From contig NZ_QOHI01000004.1 of NCBI RefSeq assembly GCF_003319095.1, positions 124,001-188,000 of the forward strand: 64,000 bases of DNA, written 5' to 3'. The notes beneath the pieces are model-generated. The model saw only the letters and a program-made list of their open reading frames with translations, had not been told where the DNA came from and did not search any database. Of the stretch, positions 1-7,975 are shown in pieces (the first letter of the stretch is position 1; every line of letters begins with the position of its first letter). The position numbers were made by a program, and so were the translations under genes. This stretch comes from Blastococcus sp. TBT05-19 (lineage in GTDB: Bacteria > Actinomycetota > Actinomycetes > Mycobacteriales > Geodermatophilaceae).

Positions 1-338
1 CGGAACGTCGTCTCGATGTCGTCCTGGAACAGCAGGCCGAGGATCCCGATCGGCAGGCTGCCGATGATGATCAGCCAGCCCATCCGGGCGTCCGGGTCGC
101 CCTTCCGCCGGCCGCCCAGCGAGGCGACCCAGGCGGTGATGATCCGCCAGATGTCGTGGCGGAAGTACAGCAGGACGGCGGCCTCGGTGCCGATCTGCGT
201 GATGGCGGTGAACGCCGCGCCCGGGTCGCCCCAGCCGAAGCCCTCGCCGACGACCCGCAGGTGCGCGCTCGAGGAGATCGGCAGGAACTCGGTGAGCCCC
301 TGCACGATCCCGAGGACGACGGCTTCGATCCAGCCCAT
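1..338 (-). CDS. uppP: Undecaprenyl-diphosphatase, 5' part
   Basis: N-terminal 112 residues of an UppP/BacA integral membrane phosphatase that recycles the C55 lipid carrier for cell-wall synthesis; the rest lies beyond the window edge. The family signature [14 protein letters not shown] is visible at residues 13-26, with E17 as the expected catalytic acid. Hydrophobic segments follow around residues 55-70 and 88-105. The ATG at 338 gives the standard family N-terminus ([14 protein letters not shown]). It is divergent from the aldo/keto reductase gene, with 161 bases between them that probably hold both promoters. Family identification is firm; only truncation by the window limits it. Confidence 0.95.
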   Translation of the reverse strand, partial: MGWIEAVVLGIVQGLTEFLPISSSAHLRVVGEGFGWGDPGAAFTAITQIGTEAAVLLYFRHDIWRIITAWVASLGGRRKGDPDARMGWLIIIGSLPIGILGLLFQDDIETTF

Positions 339-499
339 GTCAGCGCTCCCCAGGGAGGTCGAGGGCGGCCGGACGGCGGAGGGATCGTTCGGGCACGGGT
401 CGCAACCCTAGGCGGCGGGCGGCGGGGACGCGGCGCGGCGCCCCGGGCGGTCCGGTGCCTGCGGGTGGACGTCGTCCGGCGACGGTAGGTTGGCCGGTC

Positions 500-1480
500 G
501 TGGAGCAACGGGCGCTGGGTCGCAGCGGACTGGTCGTCTCCCGGCTCGCGCTGGGCACGATGACGTGGGGCGGCGACACCGACGAGGACGAGGCCGCCAT
601 GCAGCTGACGGCCTTCGTCGACGCCGGCGGCACGCTGGTCGACACCGCCGACGTCTACTGCGACGGGGAGAGCGAGCGGACCCTCGGGCACCTGCTGTCC
701 GACGTCGTCCCGCGGTCGGACGTGCTGATCTCGACCAAGGCCGTGGGCCGCACCGGCAAGGGGCCGATGGGCCGTGGCGCGTCCCGCGGGCACCTGATCT
801 CGGCCCTCGACGCCTCCCTGGAGCGCCTCGGCGTGGACCACGTCGACCTGTGGCAGCTGCACGCCTGGGACGAGACGACGCCCCTGGAGGAGACCCTCGC
901 GGCCTGCGACCTCGCCGTCTCCTCCGGCCGGGCCCGCTACATCGGGATCAGCAACTTCACCGGCTGGCAGACCGCGCAGGCGGCCACCTGGCAGAGGGCC
1001 TGGCCCGGGCGCACCCCGGTGGTGAGCACGCAGGTCGAGTACTCGCTGCTGCAGCGCGGGGTGGAGCGCGAGGTGGTGCCCGCCGCGGAGGCGCTGGGCC
1101 TCGGCGTGCTCGCCTGGTCGCCGCTCGGCCGGGGCATCCTGACCGGCAAGTACCGGCACAGCACGCCGTCGGAGTCGCGCGGGGCCTCGCAGCAGTGGCA
1201 GGGCTTCATCGACGGGCTGCGCTCGGCGAAGTCCGACCGGATCGTGGAGGCGGTGATCACCGCCGCGCAGGGGCTGGGCACCACCCCGCTGGCCGTGGCC
1301 CTGGCCTGGGTGCGCGACCGGCCCGGCGTCGTCGCCCCGGTGGTCGGGGCGCGCACCGCGGCGCAGCTGCAGGCGTCGCTCGATGCCGACGGCGTGCGGC
1401 TGCCCGCCGCCATCCGCACCGCCCTGGAGGACGTGTCGGCCCCGCCGTTCAGCTACCCCGAGCGCCGGTCGGACCGGTGA
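500..1480 (+). CDS. Aldo/keto reductase
   Basis: 326-residue cytoplasmic NADPH-dependent oxidoreductase of the AKR superfamily, TIM barrel. The catalytic tetrad can be read as D48 and Y53 (DTADVY), K80 (ISTK) and the His in VDLWQLHAWD; the nucleotide-binding end has the VVGAR-type motif near residue 285. I chose GTG at 500, because the protein then starts VEQRALGRSGLVVSRLALGTM, which is the usual family N-terminus; an in-frame ATG at 455 would add 15 unusual residues. Its TGA overlaps the GTG start of the helicase gene (GTGA at 1477-1480), so the two are translationally coupled. The natural substrate cannot be told from sequence. Confidence 0.92.
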   Translation: MEQRALGRSGLVVSRLALGTMTWGGDTDEDEAAMQLTAFVDAGGTLVDTADVYCDGESERTLGHLLSDVVPRSDVLISTKAVGRTGKGPMGRGASRGHLISALDASLERLGVDHVDLWQLHAWDETTPLEETLAACDLAVSSGRARYIGISNFTGWQTAQAATWQRAWPGRTPVVSTQVEYSLLQRGVEREVVPAAEALGLGVLAWSPLGRGILTGKYRHSTPSESRGASQQWQGFIDGLRSAKSDRIVEAVITAAQGLGTTPLAVALAWVRDRPGVVAPVVGARTAAQLQASLDADGVRLPAAIRTALEDVSAPPFSYPERRSDR

Positions 1481-3429
1481 CCGCCGCCCCCTCCACCCCC
1501 GGCGCCGACCAGGTCTTCGCCGCGTTCTGCGCGGCCGGCCTCTGGCCGGGTCTGGGCAAGCGCGCGGCGGCGGAGCTCCCGGGCGCCGGCATCACCGGTC
1601 CCGACGACGTCACCGCCGACCGGCTGACCAAGCTGCCGCGGGTCGGCCGGCAGCGCGCCGAGCGGCTGTTCTCCAGCTTCCTGGCCGCCGCTCCCACCTA
1701 CGAGGTGGTCGGGCTCCTGGTCGCTGCCGGGCTGCCGGCGAAGCTCGCCGCGGGCGTCGCCGACGGTCTCGGGCCGGACGCCGCCCGCCGGCTGCGCGAC
1801 GACCCGTGGGCCCTGCTCTCGCTCCCCGGCGTGACCCTGGGCGACGCCGACCGGCTGGCGATCGCCGTCCTCAAGGGCGCCGACCGGCAGGACACCCGGC
1901 GCGGGCGGGCGATCGTCGTCCTCACCCTGCGGACGGCGACCCGCGACGGCCACACCGTGCTGCCCGCGGACCTCGTGGTCTCCGCGCTGCAGGCCGAGGG
2001 CATCAGCGACCCGGTGGCCGCCATCGTGGCCGCGGTCGACGGCGGCGAGGTGCTGGAGCACGAGCCGCCGGAGCCGGAGTTCGACGGGGACGCGGACGAG
2101 CAGCCCGAGCCCGATCCGGCGCTGCGCACGCTGTCGCTGGCCCGCTTCGGCATGGCCGAGGAGGCCGTGGCCGAGAACGTGGCGCGCCTGGCCGCCGCCG
2201 CCGAGCGGATCGCCGACCCCGCCTCGGTGCGGTCGGTGGCCAAGGGCCTGGACGAGGCGCAGAAGCAGGCGGTCGCCCAGGTCCTGTCGGCCGGCGTCAG
2301 CCTGCTCACCGGCGGGCCGGGCACCGGCAAGAGCCGCACGGTCGCCTCGATCGTGAAGCTGCTGCGGGCCAAGGGCACCGACATCGCGCTGGCCGCGCCC
2401 ACCGGGCGGGCGGCCAAGCGCCTCGAGGAGCTCACCGACCACCCGGCGACGACGGTGCACCGGCTGCTCGGCGCGCAGGGCGCCTCGGGCGGGTTCTCCC
2501 GCAACGAGGAGTGGCCGCTGGACGCCGACGTGATCGTCGTCGACGAGGCCTCGATGCTCGACGTCGAGCTGACCGCGGCGCTGCTGGAGGCCTGCCCCGA
2601 CGGCACCCACCTGCTGCTCGTCGGCGACCCCGCCCAGCTGCCCTCGATCGGGCCCGGGCACGTGCTCGGCGACCTGATCGACTCAGGGGCCGTGCCGGTC
2701 ACGGAGCTGACGACCCTCTACCGGCAGGCGGAGGGCGGCGCGATCGCCCGCCTGGCCTCGGCGGTGCGCCAGGGCGAGCTGCCCCCGGTGGACTCCCCCG
2801 ACCGCGAAGTCGTGGTCGTGCCGGCGGCCGGGAGCGCCGAGGCCGCCCGGCGGGTGGTGCAGCTGGTCACCGACTCGATCCCGCGGGCGCTGGGCATCGA
2901 CCCGGGTTCGGTGCAGGTCGTCACCCCGGTGCACCGCGGCCCGGCGGGCACGATCGAGCTGAACAAGGCGCTCAAGGAGAAGCTCAACCCCGGCGAGGGC
3001 GTGGTGTTCGGCTTCGACCCGGGCGACCGCGTCGTCGCCACCGCCAACCACCTAGACCTCGACCCGGTCGGCTTCGCCAACGGCGAGGTGGGCGTCGTGA
3101 CCGGCACCGGCGAGGGGTCGCTGACCGTCGACTTCAGCTCGGGCCCGGTCACCTGCACCGGGCAGGCGCTGTTCGACCTCCGGCACGGCTGGGCCATCAC
3201 GGTGCACCGCGCGCAGGGCTCCGAGTGGCCCGGCGTCGTCGTCGTGCTGCCCCCGGAGGCCGGCGGCATGCTGTCGCGCCCGCTGGTCTACACGGCCCTC
3301 ACGCGGGCGCAGAAGCACCTGTCGATCGTGCCGGCCAGCGGTGCCGCGCTGGCCCGGGCGGTCCGCGACGTCGCGGCCCGGCCGCGCCGGACCCGGCTGG
3401 CCGAGCTGCTCCGGGAGTCACTGGGCTGA
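1477..3429 (+). CDS. RecD2-like ATP-dependent DNA helicase
   Basis: 650-residue superfamily 1B helicase. The N-terminal ~110 residues carry helix-hairpin-helix-like repeats (LTKLPRVGRQRAERL). Walker A GGPGTGKS is at residues 279-286, Walker B DEAS at 356-359, and the C-terminal UvrD_C_2 block contains TVHRAQGSEWPGVVVVLP, the motif VI region. These are hallmarks of RecD/TraA-type 5'-3' helicases. It is somewhat shorter than typical RecD2 (700+ residues). No recB/recC neighbours are present, consistent with stand-alone RecD2 in DNA repair rather than RecBCD. GTG start overlaps the upstream stop codon. Confidence 0.9.
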   Translation: MTAAPSTPGADQVFAAFCAAGLWPGLGKRAAAELPGAGITGPDDVTADRLTKLPRVGRQRAERLFSSFLAAAPTYEVVGLLVAAGLPAKLAAGVADGLGPDAARRLRDDPWALLSLPGVTLGDADRLAIAVLKGADRQDTRRGRAIVVLTLRTATRDGHTVLPADLVVSALQAEGISDPVAAIVAAVDGGEVLEHEPPEPEFDGDADEQPEPDPALRTLSLARFGMAEEAVAENVARLAAAAERIADPASVRSVAKGLDEAQKQAVAQVLSAGVSLLTGGPGTGKSRTVASIVKLLRAKGTDIALAAPTGRAAKRLEELTDHPATTVHRLLGAQGASGGFSRNEEWPLDADVIVVDEASMLDVELTAALLEACPDGTHLLLVGDPAQLPSIGPGHVLGDLIDSGAVPVTELTTLYRQAEGGAIARLASAVRQGELPPVDSPDREVVVVPAAGSAEAARRVVQLVTDSIPRALGIDPGSVQVVTPVHRGPAGTIELNKALKEKLNPGEGVVFGFDPGDRVVATANHLDLDPVGFANGEVGVVTGTGEGSLTVDFSSGPVTCTGQALFDLRHGWAITVHRAQGSEWPGVVVVLPPEAGGMLSRPLVYTALTRAQKHLSIVPASGAALARAVRDVAARPRRTRLAELLRESLG

Positions 3430-3448
3430 GCCGGCGCTGTCGACATCG

Positions 3449-3507
3449 CCGCATGTCGACGTGCGGGGGCTCGCAGCGCGTCGACACGGCTACACATCGA
3501 CGTGCGG
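3449..3507. repeat. Inverted/direct repeat cluster downstream of the helicase gene
   Basis: The short space between the convergent helicase and membrane-protein genes contains a 9+9 base near-perfect inverted repeat at 3449-3466 centred on GTCGAC, followed about 40 bases later by a second CGACGTGCGG. TCGAC occurs four times in about 65 bases. It could act as a bidirectional terminator hairpin, but there is no T-tract. Confidence 0.4.
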
Positions 3508-3515
3508 CGTCCTCA

Positions 3516-3962
3516 TCATCGGTTGGCCTCGATCGCGCGCCGCAGCTGTCTCCGCTGACGGACCGCCAGGACGCCGAACACCACGAGGATGACGGGACCG
3601 CTCCAGGAGACGCGGTCTCCGGCGACCACCCGAGCGCACGTCACCCCGACAACGAGGATCACGTACACGCCGATGGCGATGCGCCCGCCTCGCCCAGGCT
3701 CGTACGCCTTCAGTTGCAGGCCGGCCCAGTCGACCGCCGCGGCCCTCAGCCGGGGGTCGAAGAACTCGCGGCCGCGGGCCACGCCGTGCTCGAGCTCCCC
3801 GGCCTCCGCGACCGAGAGGCGGTGCCGGCGCATCCAGTTGGCCCACGGGTCCCCGGACCACGGGGTCATCCTGGAGTAGAACCGCGGGCGGGTGAGCAGG
3901 ACGCCCACCAGGACGACACCGACGGCGATCAGCACCAGGCTGACAACGGCGGTCACCACCAC
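3516..3962 (-). CDS. Hypothetical membrane protein
   Basis: 148 residues, not assigned to a family. An N-terminal hydrophobic helix (residues 2-24, MVVTAVVSLVLIAVG...) is followed by a soluble stretch with WSGDPWANWMRRHRLSV, then two hydrophobic helices near 95-113 and 118-133, and a basic tail (RQRRQLRRAIEANR). Three TM segments are predicted by eye. Convergent with the helicase gene. The role is unknown. Confidence 0.7.
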   Translation of the reverse strand: MVVTAVVSLVLIAVGVVLVGVLLTRPRFYSRMTPWSGDPWANWMRRHRLSVAEAGELEHGVARGREFFDPRLRAAAVDWAGLQLKAYEPGRGGRIAIGVYVILVVGVTCARVVAGDRVSWSGPVILVVFGVLAVRQRRQLRRAIEANR

Positions 3963-4000
3963 CGCACTCTGGCACGTCCTCGCAGGTCACCCGCGTCCGA

Positions 4001-4174
4001 TCACCCGATCGGTGCGCCATCAGAGCTCGAGTCGTCGTCCTTCACCGGAACGTCGGCCTGCTGCTCGAGGACGTCGGCCTCGTTCGCCTCGACGGTGTCG
4101 ATGGGCCTGCGGGGGCGTCCGACCCCACCGGGCCGGGCGGCCAGTCGCTGCTCGAGCGCATCGGCCCGGAAGAC
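4001..4174 (-). pseudogene. Decayed copy of the ADALEQ-repeat protein
   Basis: Reading on directly from the TAG stop of the DUF2470 gene, in the same frame, are 57 sense codons ending in TGA at 4001. They contain RADALEQ, an Arg/Pro-rich linker, EANEADVLEQ and an acidic Asp/Ser tail, the same order as the C-terminal two thirds of the intact small protein at 5400-5672 (SEADALEQ, linker, DADVLEQ, acidic tail). No ATG, GTG or TTG precedes the first repeat in this frame. I read it as a 5'-truncated paralogue, or as a read-through tail. Confidence 0.6.
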
Positions 4175-4963
4175 CTAGCCGGAGGCGCGTCCCGCGCAGA
4201 GCACCTGGCCGACGGCGGCGCCGAGCTGGGCGGCGCAGGTGAGCGGCCGGGCGAAGGGCACCCGGACGTCGGTGTGGCCGAGCGGCCGCTCCACCCGCAG
4301 CCGGAAGCCGAACCGGTCCAGACCCAGCGGCCGGACGACGTCGGTCGCGCCGACCAGACCTGCGGGCAGCCGCCCGGCCAGGAGGTCGAGGACGTCGGCG
4401 TGGTCGCGGGCGAGGTGCCGCAGGTGGTCGGCCTCGATGCCGGCGAGCGGGTCGGGCCGGGCGGCGAGGAAGTCGGCCGGGCCGACGTCGACGCTGACAC
4501 CGCCCTCCCCCAGCACGACCTCGGCGAGGTCGAGCCGCAGCAGGGAGGCGGTGCCGCCGACGTCGAGCAGCGCGCCCTCGGGGCGGGTCTCGGCGAAGGC
4601 CAGGACGGCGGACCGCTCGGCCCCCGGGCGTACCGGGGTCACCCAGCCGGAGAGCCAGAGCTGCGCGCGCACCGGCCGGCGCACCGGCACCGGGGCGTGG
4701 TCGCTGATCAGGACGAGGGCGGAGAGGTCCTGGTCGGGCGCCTCCCGGACGGCGGTGGCGAGCTCGCCGTCGCGCGGGACGACGAGCAGCACCTGCCCGG
4801 CGGCGGTGACGGTGTGGGCGAGGAGGCGGCTGCCCTCGACCCCGCGGGCGCAGACGGTGGCGGCCGCGCGGGTGGCGACGGTGCGGGCGCGCTCGGCGGC
4901 ACCGGGGCGCAGGCGGTCCTCGGGACGACGCCCGTGCGCGGGCTGGCTCGATCGGCTCTGCAT
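4175..4963 (-). CDS. DUF2470 domain protein, iron-box regulated
   Basis: 262 residues. The C-terminal ~85 residues fit DUF2470 (GIEADHLRHLARDHADVL ... VRVPFARPLTCAAQLGAAV), a domain of haem-oxygenase/HugZ-like proteins that is often found at actinobacterial iron loci. The N-terminal part (residues 20-150) resembles a split-barrel flavin/haem-binding-like domain, but this is weak. The ATG at 4963 has a strong GAGGAGG 9-10 bases upstream. A DtxR/IdeR-type box lies 20 bases before the start, so repression by Fe(II)-IdeR is likely. A haem or iron-related role is inferred from family and operator. The TAG stop is followed in frame by a repeat-protein remnant. Confidence 0.82.
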   Translation of the reverse strand: MQSRSSQPAHGRRPEDRLRPGAAERARTVATRAAATVCARGVEGSRLLAHTVTAAGQVLLVVPRDGELATAVREAPDQDLSALVLISDHAPVPVRRPVRAQLWLSGWVTPVRPGAERSAVLAFAETRPEGALLDVGGTASLLRLDLAEVVLGEGGVSVDVGPADFLAARPDPLAGIEADHLRHLARDHADVLDLLAGRLPAGLVGATDVVRPLGLDRFGFRLRVERPLGHTDVRVPFARPLTCAAQLGAAVGQVLCAGRASG

Positions 4964-4982
4964 GACCCCTCCTCGACTCCAG

Positions 4983-5001
4983 TTAGGGAAGCCTAACCAT
5001 A
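4983..5001 (-). promoter_or_regulatory. IdeR/DtxR iron box
   Basis: On the minus strand the 19 bases read TATGGTTAGGCTTCCCTAA, matching the consensus TTAGGTTAGGCTAACCTAA at 15 of 19 positions, including both core half-sites. It sits immediately upstream of the DUF2470 gene, where IdeR would block transcription under iron-replete conditions. Confidence 0.8.
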
Positions 5002-5023
5002 GGGAGGTCGAGGAGCCAGAGGG

Positions 5024-5332
5024 TCAGCGGCGAGAACTGCTCCGTTGCTGGGCGATCCGGACCAGGAGCACCAGGACCCCGCAGACGAGGACGAAGGGCA
5101 ACGCTCCGCCCACGTCGACCGCCCACGTGAGGGCGAGCAGGGGCAGCCCGACGAGCAGGCCGAGCAGGAAGCCGTGCAGGACACGCCGGCCGAACGACGT
5201 CTGCGACTCGTAGTCCCGGGCGACGGACTCCGGGACGCCTGCGGCCGCCGCCCACCGGGCGACGGCGGCGTCGACCTCGGACCCGGCGGCTTCGCCCCGG
5301 GTGCCCTGGGTCGTCGTCGTCCCGCGCTCCAC
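5024..5332 (-). CDS. Small two-TM membrane protein
   Basis: 102 residues from GTG at 5332. A soluble N-terminus (SEVDAAVARWAAAAGVPESVARDYESQ) is followed by two hydrophobic helices near residues 53-70 and 75-93, then a basic end (RIAQQRSSSRR). Not assigned to a family. The upstream in-frame ATG would overlap the next gene and gives low-complexity sequence, so I rejected it. Transcribed toward the iron box region. Confidence 0.65.
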   Translation of the reverse strand: MERGTTTTQGTRGEAAGSEVDAAVARWAAAAGVPESVARDYESQTSFGRRVLHGFLLGLLVGLPLLALTWAVDVGGALPFVLVCGVLVLLVRIAQQRSSSRR

Positions 5333-5399
5333 CCGTCCACCATGACGCAGAGTGACGACGACGGCAGCCCGGAGCGGTGGATTCACCCACCCGAGCGAA

Positions 5400-5672
5400 T
5401 CAGGAGCGGTCGTCGTCCTCGTCGACGGGCACGTCGGCCTCCTGCTCCAGGACGTCGGCGTCGCTGGCCTCCCGGTCGCCCACCGGCCCGCGGGGCGCAC
5501 CGGCCTCACCCGGGCGGGCGGACAGCTGCTGCTCCAGCGCGTCGGCCTCGCTCACCTCGCCGGTGGGCCCCGTCGCGTCGGCGGCCCGGTCGACCGCCGG
5601 CGGGTCGAGCAGCGCCTGCTGCTCCGCACGGTCGGCGTCGGGCACGTCGCTCGAGAATCCGGGCTCGGTCAC
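5400..5672 (-). CDS. Small acidic ADALEQ-repeat protein
   Basis: 90 residues from GTG at 5672, preceded by GGGAGG. Three degenerate copies of a decamer are visible: DVPDADRAEQ (9-18), EVSEADALEQ (39-48) and EASDADVLEQ (68-77), separated by Pro/Gly/Ala-rich linkers, with an Asp-rich C-terminus. No TM or signal sequence. Probably intrinsically disordered with short helical repeats. Short proteins with this motif recur in actinobacteria as hypotheticals; I do not know a function. A truncated relative lies at 4001-4174. Confidence 0.75.
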   Translation of the reverse strand: MTEPGFSSDVPDADRAEQQALLDPPAVDRAADATGPTGEVSEADALEQQLSARPGEAGAPRGPVGDREASDADVLEQEADVPVDEDDDRS

Positions 5673-5805
5673 GTCGTCCTCCCTCGAGGTGCAGGTCAGG
5701 TCTCCCCCATCGTGCCGGTCCGCCCGCCGCCCGGCAGGGCGAGGCGGTGTGAAGGAGACGACGATGCCGTGACGGGCCGCCGAACTCCTGGCACGATCGG
5801 AGCCG

Positions 5806-6009
5806 ATGGACACGCCCGGGGACTACGAGTTCGCGCCGTTGCGGATCCCGCCGGGCACGTCCCGGTCCGCGGCCGCGACGATGCTGAGCCTGCAGTCCGA
5901 CATCGGCGGCTGGGAGCTGGCCCGCCTGCAGCTGCACGCCGACGGCACGCGCAAGGTGATCATGCGCCGACGTGCCCGCCTGTCCTACCTGCCCAAGCCG
6001 GTCATCTGA
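5806..6009 (+). CDS. DUF5703 family protein
   Basis: 67 residues. The pattern DYEFAPLRIPPGTSRSAAA ... GGWELARLQLHADGTRKVIMRRR is characteristic of DUF5703, a short conserved actinobacterial family of unknown function. Full length for the family. Its 3' end overlaps that of the convergent pentapeptide gene by 8 bases. Confidence 0.88.
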   Translation: MDTPGDYEFAPLRIPPGTSRSAAATMLSLQSDIGGWELARLQLHADGTRKVIMRRRARLSYLPKPVI

Positions 6010-6847
6010 GCCCTGCCCACCCCGGGGGCCGCTGCACCGCCGCCGGGAGCGCGGTCGCATCGTCCCCGCGAGCCGCGGTGACCTGCGGCTGGGTGAGGAA
6101 CAGGCACCGGCTCAGGTCCGCGCCGCGGACGTCGGCGGCCCGCAGGTCGGCTCCCAGCAGGTCGGCGCGCCCCAGGTCGACGCCCCGCAGGTCCGCGCCG
6201 ATCAGGTAGGCGCCGATCAGGTAGGCGCCGCGCAGGCCGGCGTTGCGCAGGTCGGTCCGCCGGAGGTCGCGGCCCATCAGGTCGGCGCCGCGGCGGTCGC
6301 GCGCACCGCGCCCGCGCACCAGCTCGCTCACCCGGCCCAGCAGCTCCCCCACGGGTGCCCGGTGCGCTCCGACGTCGAGGGCGGCGAGCTCGGCGGCGTC
6401 GCGGCGGGTCAGCTCCTCGATCTCCCGCCGGCGGCCCGCGGCCTCCCCGTGCAGCGGCGCCGCCGCCGGGAGGGCGAGCACCTCGGAGAGGTACCAGAGC
6501 GTCTCGTGCAGCTGCCGCATCACCGGCAGGACGGCGAACTGGTCGCGGACCAGCTCCGGGGACTCCCGCCAGCTCCGCCCGCCGAAGGTGGCCTGGGTGA
6601 TCTGCTGGCCGGCGCCGAAGCAGTCGAAGACCGTGCACCCCGGGAAGCCGCGCTCGCGGAGCTCGGCGTGGATGCCGCAGCGGAAGTCGTCGGCCAGGTT
6701 CGGGCAGGCGACCCCGGCCGGCTTGTCGATCGCGAAGTCCGCCGAGGCGGCGAAGGCCGGGGCGACGCAGCAGAGCCCGGCGCAGCGCGAGCAGTCCGCC
6801 CGCAGGTGAGCGCGGTCGTCGACGAGGGGCAGCGGATCGGACGGCAT
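6002..6847 (-). CDS. Cys-rich pentapeptide-repeat protein
   Basis: 281 residues. The first 80 carry eight cysteines: C19, C22, C26, C27, C48, C57, C71, C76; the CxxCxxxCC cluster suggests a metal or Fe-S site of YkgJ type. Residues ~186-250 are a pentapeptide-repeat beta-helix (ADLMGRDLRRTDLRNAGLRGAYLIGA, then repeated A[DY]L[IRL]G units). ATG at 6847. No signal peptide or TM. A soluble scaffold with a metal-binding head is plausible; function unknown. Confidence 0.85.
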   Translation of the reverse strand: MPSDPLPLVDDRAHLRADCSRCAGLCCVAPAFAASADFAIDKPAGVACPNLADDFRCGIHAELRERGFPGCTVFDCFGAGQQITQATFGGRSWRESPELVRDQFAVLPVMRQLHETLWYLSEVLALPAAAPLHGEAAGRRREIEELTRRDAAELAALDVGAHRAPVGELLGRVSELVRGRGARDRRGADLMGRDLRRTDLRNAGLRGAYLIGAYLIGADLRGVDLGRADLLGADLRAADVRGADLSRCLFLTQPQVTAARGDDATALPAAVQRPPGWAGLR

Positions 6848-6887
6848 GGCGGGGACCAGGCTAGGTGCTGCGTCCCCGCCGGCCGGC

Positions 6888-7844
6888 TCAGGGAAGGAGC
6901 ACGACCTTGCCCACGGTGTCGCGGCTGGCCAGCTTGAGCAGCGCCTGCGGGGCCTGGTCCAGCGGCAGGACCTCGCCGACCAGCGGGTCGACCTTCCCCT
7001 GCTCGACCAGCTCGACGAGCCGCTCGTGGGTCTCGGTGAAGACCGAGGGGTCGTACTTGCGGTACAGGCCCCAGTGCAGCCCGACGACGCTGTAGTTCTT
7101 GACCAGCAGGTGGTTCGCCGGCGCCTCGGGGATGCGGCCGCTGGTGAAGCCGACGACGACGATGCGGCCCTCGAAGGCGACGCACTTGCGGGACTTGTCG
7201 AACACGTCGCCGCCGACCGGGTCGTAGATCACGTCGGCGCCGCGGCCTCCGGTGACGTCCTTGACGATCGAGACGAAGTCCTCGCTCGTGTAGTCGATGA
7301 CGTGGTCGGCGCCGAGGTCCGTGCAGACCGCGGTCTTCCGGGCCCCGCCGGCGGTGGCGATGACGGTGGCGCCGGCGGCCTTGCCCAGCTGGATCGCCGC
7401 CGTGCCCACGCCTCCGGCGCCGGCGTGCACCAGCAGGGTCTCGCCCGCCTGCAGGTGCGCGCGGCGGTGCAGGCCGACGTAGCCGGTCTGGTAGGTCAGG
7501 TAGAGCGAGGCGGCCTTCTCGTCGGACATGGAGTCCGGCACCGGGAAGGCGGCCGCGGCGTCCATGAGGGCGTACTCGGCGAAGGCGCCCGGGCCGCCGG
7601 CCGGCGAGCCGATGACCCGCTGGCCGGTCTCCACGATCTCGCCGCACAGCTCGACGCCGGGCGTGTAGGGCAGCGGCGGCTTCTCCTGGTACATGCCCAT
7701 GGCCATGAGCACGTCGGGGAAGTTCAGCGCGGCCGCCCGCACCTTGACCAGCACCTGCCCCTCCCCGGGGGTGGGCTGGTCGACCTCGTCGAAGGACATG
7801 ACCTGAGAGGGGTCGCCGAGCTCGTGGACCCGCCATGCGCGCAT
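6888..7844 (-). CDS. Zinc-independent quinone oxidoreductase (MDR family)
   Basis: 318-residue medium-chain dehydrogenase/reductase of the QOR type. Residues ~30-90 form the GroES-like domain (VLVKVRAAALNFPDVLMAMG); the Rossmann domain has AGAGGVGTAAIQLGKAAGA near 140-160. Zinc-ligand cysteines of alcohol dehydrogenases are missing, as expected for NADPH:quinone reductases. Cytoplasmic. Divergent from the methyltransferase gene, with 131 bases between starts. Confidence 0.92.
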   Translation of the reverse strand: MRAWRVHELGDPSQVMSFDEVDQPTPGEGQVLVKVRAAALNFPDVLMAMGMYQEKPPLPYTPGVELCGEIVETGQRVIGSPAGGPGAFAEYALMDAAAAFPVPDSMSDEKAASLYLTYQTGYVGLHRRAHLQAGETLLVHAGAGGVGTAAIQLGKAAGATVIATAGGARKTAVCTDLGADHVIDYTSEDFVSIVKDVTGGRGADVIYDPVGGDVFDKSRKCVAFEGRIVVVGFTSGRIPEAPANHLLVKNYSVVGLHWGLYRKYDPSVFTETHERLVELVEQGKVDPLVGEVLPLDQAPQALLKLASRDTVGKVVLLP

Positions 7845-7975
7845 GCCCCGACCCTGCCAGATGCCGCGTGACCGTCGTCACCGGGTCCGGGGTCTGCCCT
7901 CGCCACGGCGGCTCCGGCGTGCCAAGGTGCAGCACGTTCGGTCGCCCGCCCCGCGGTGACCCGGGAGGGGACCCG

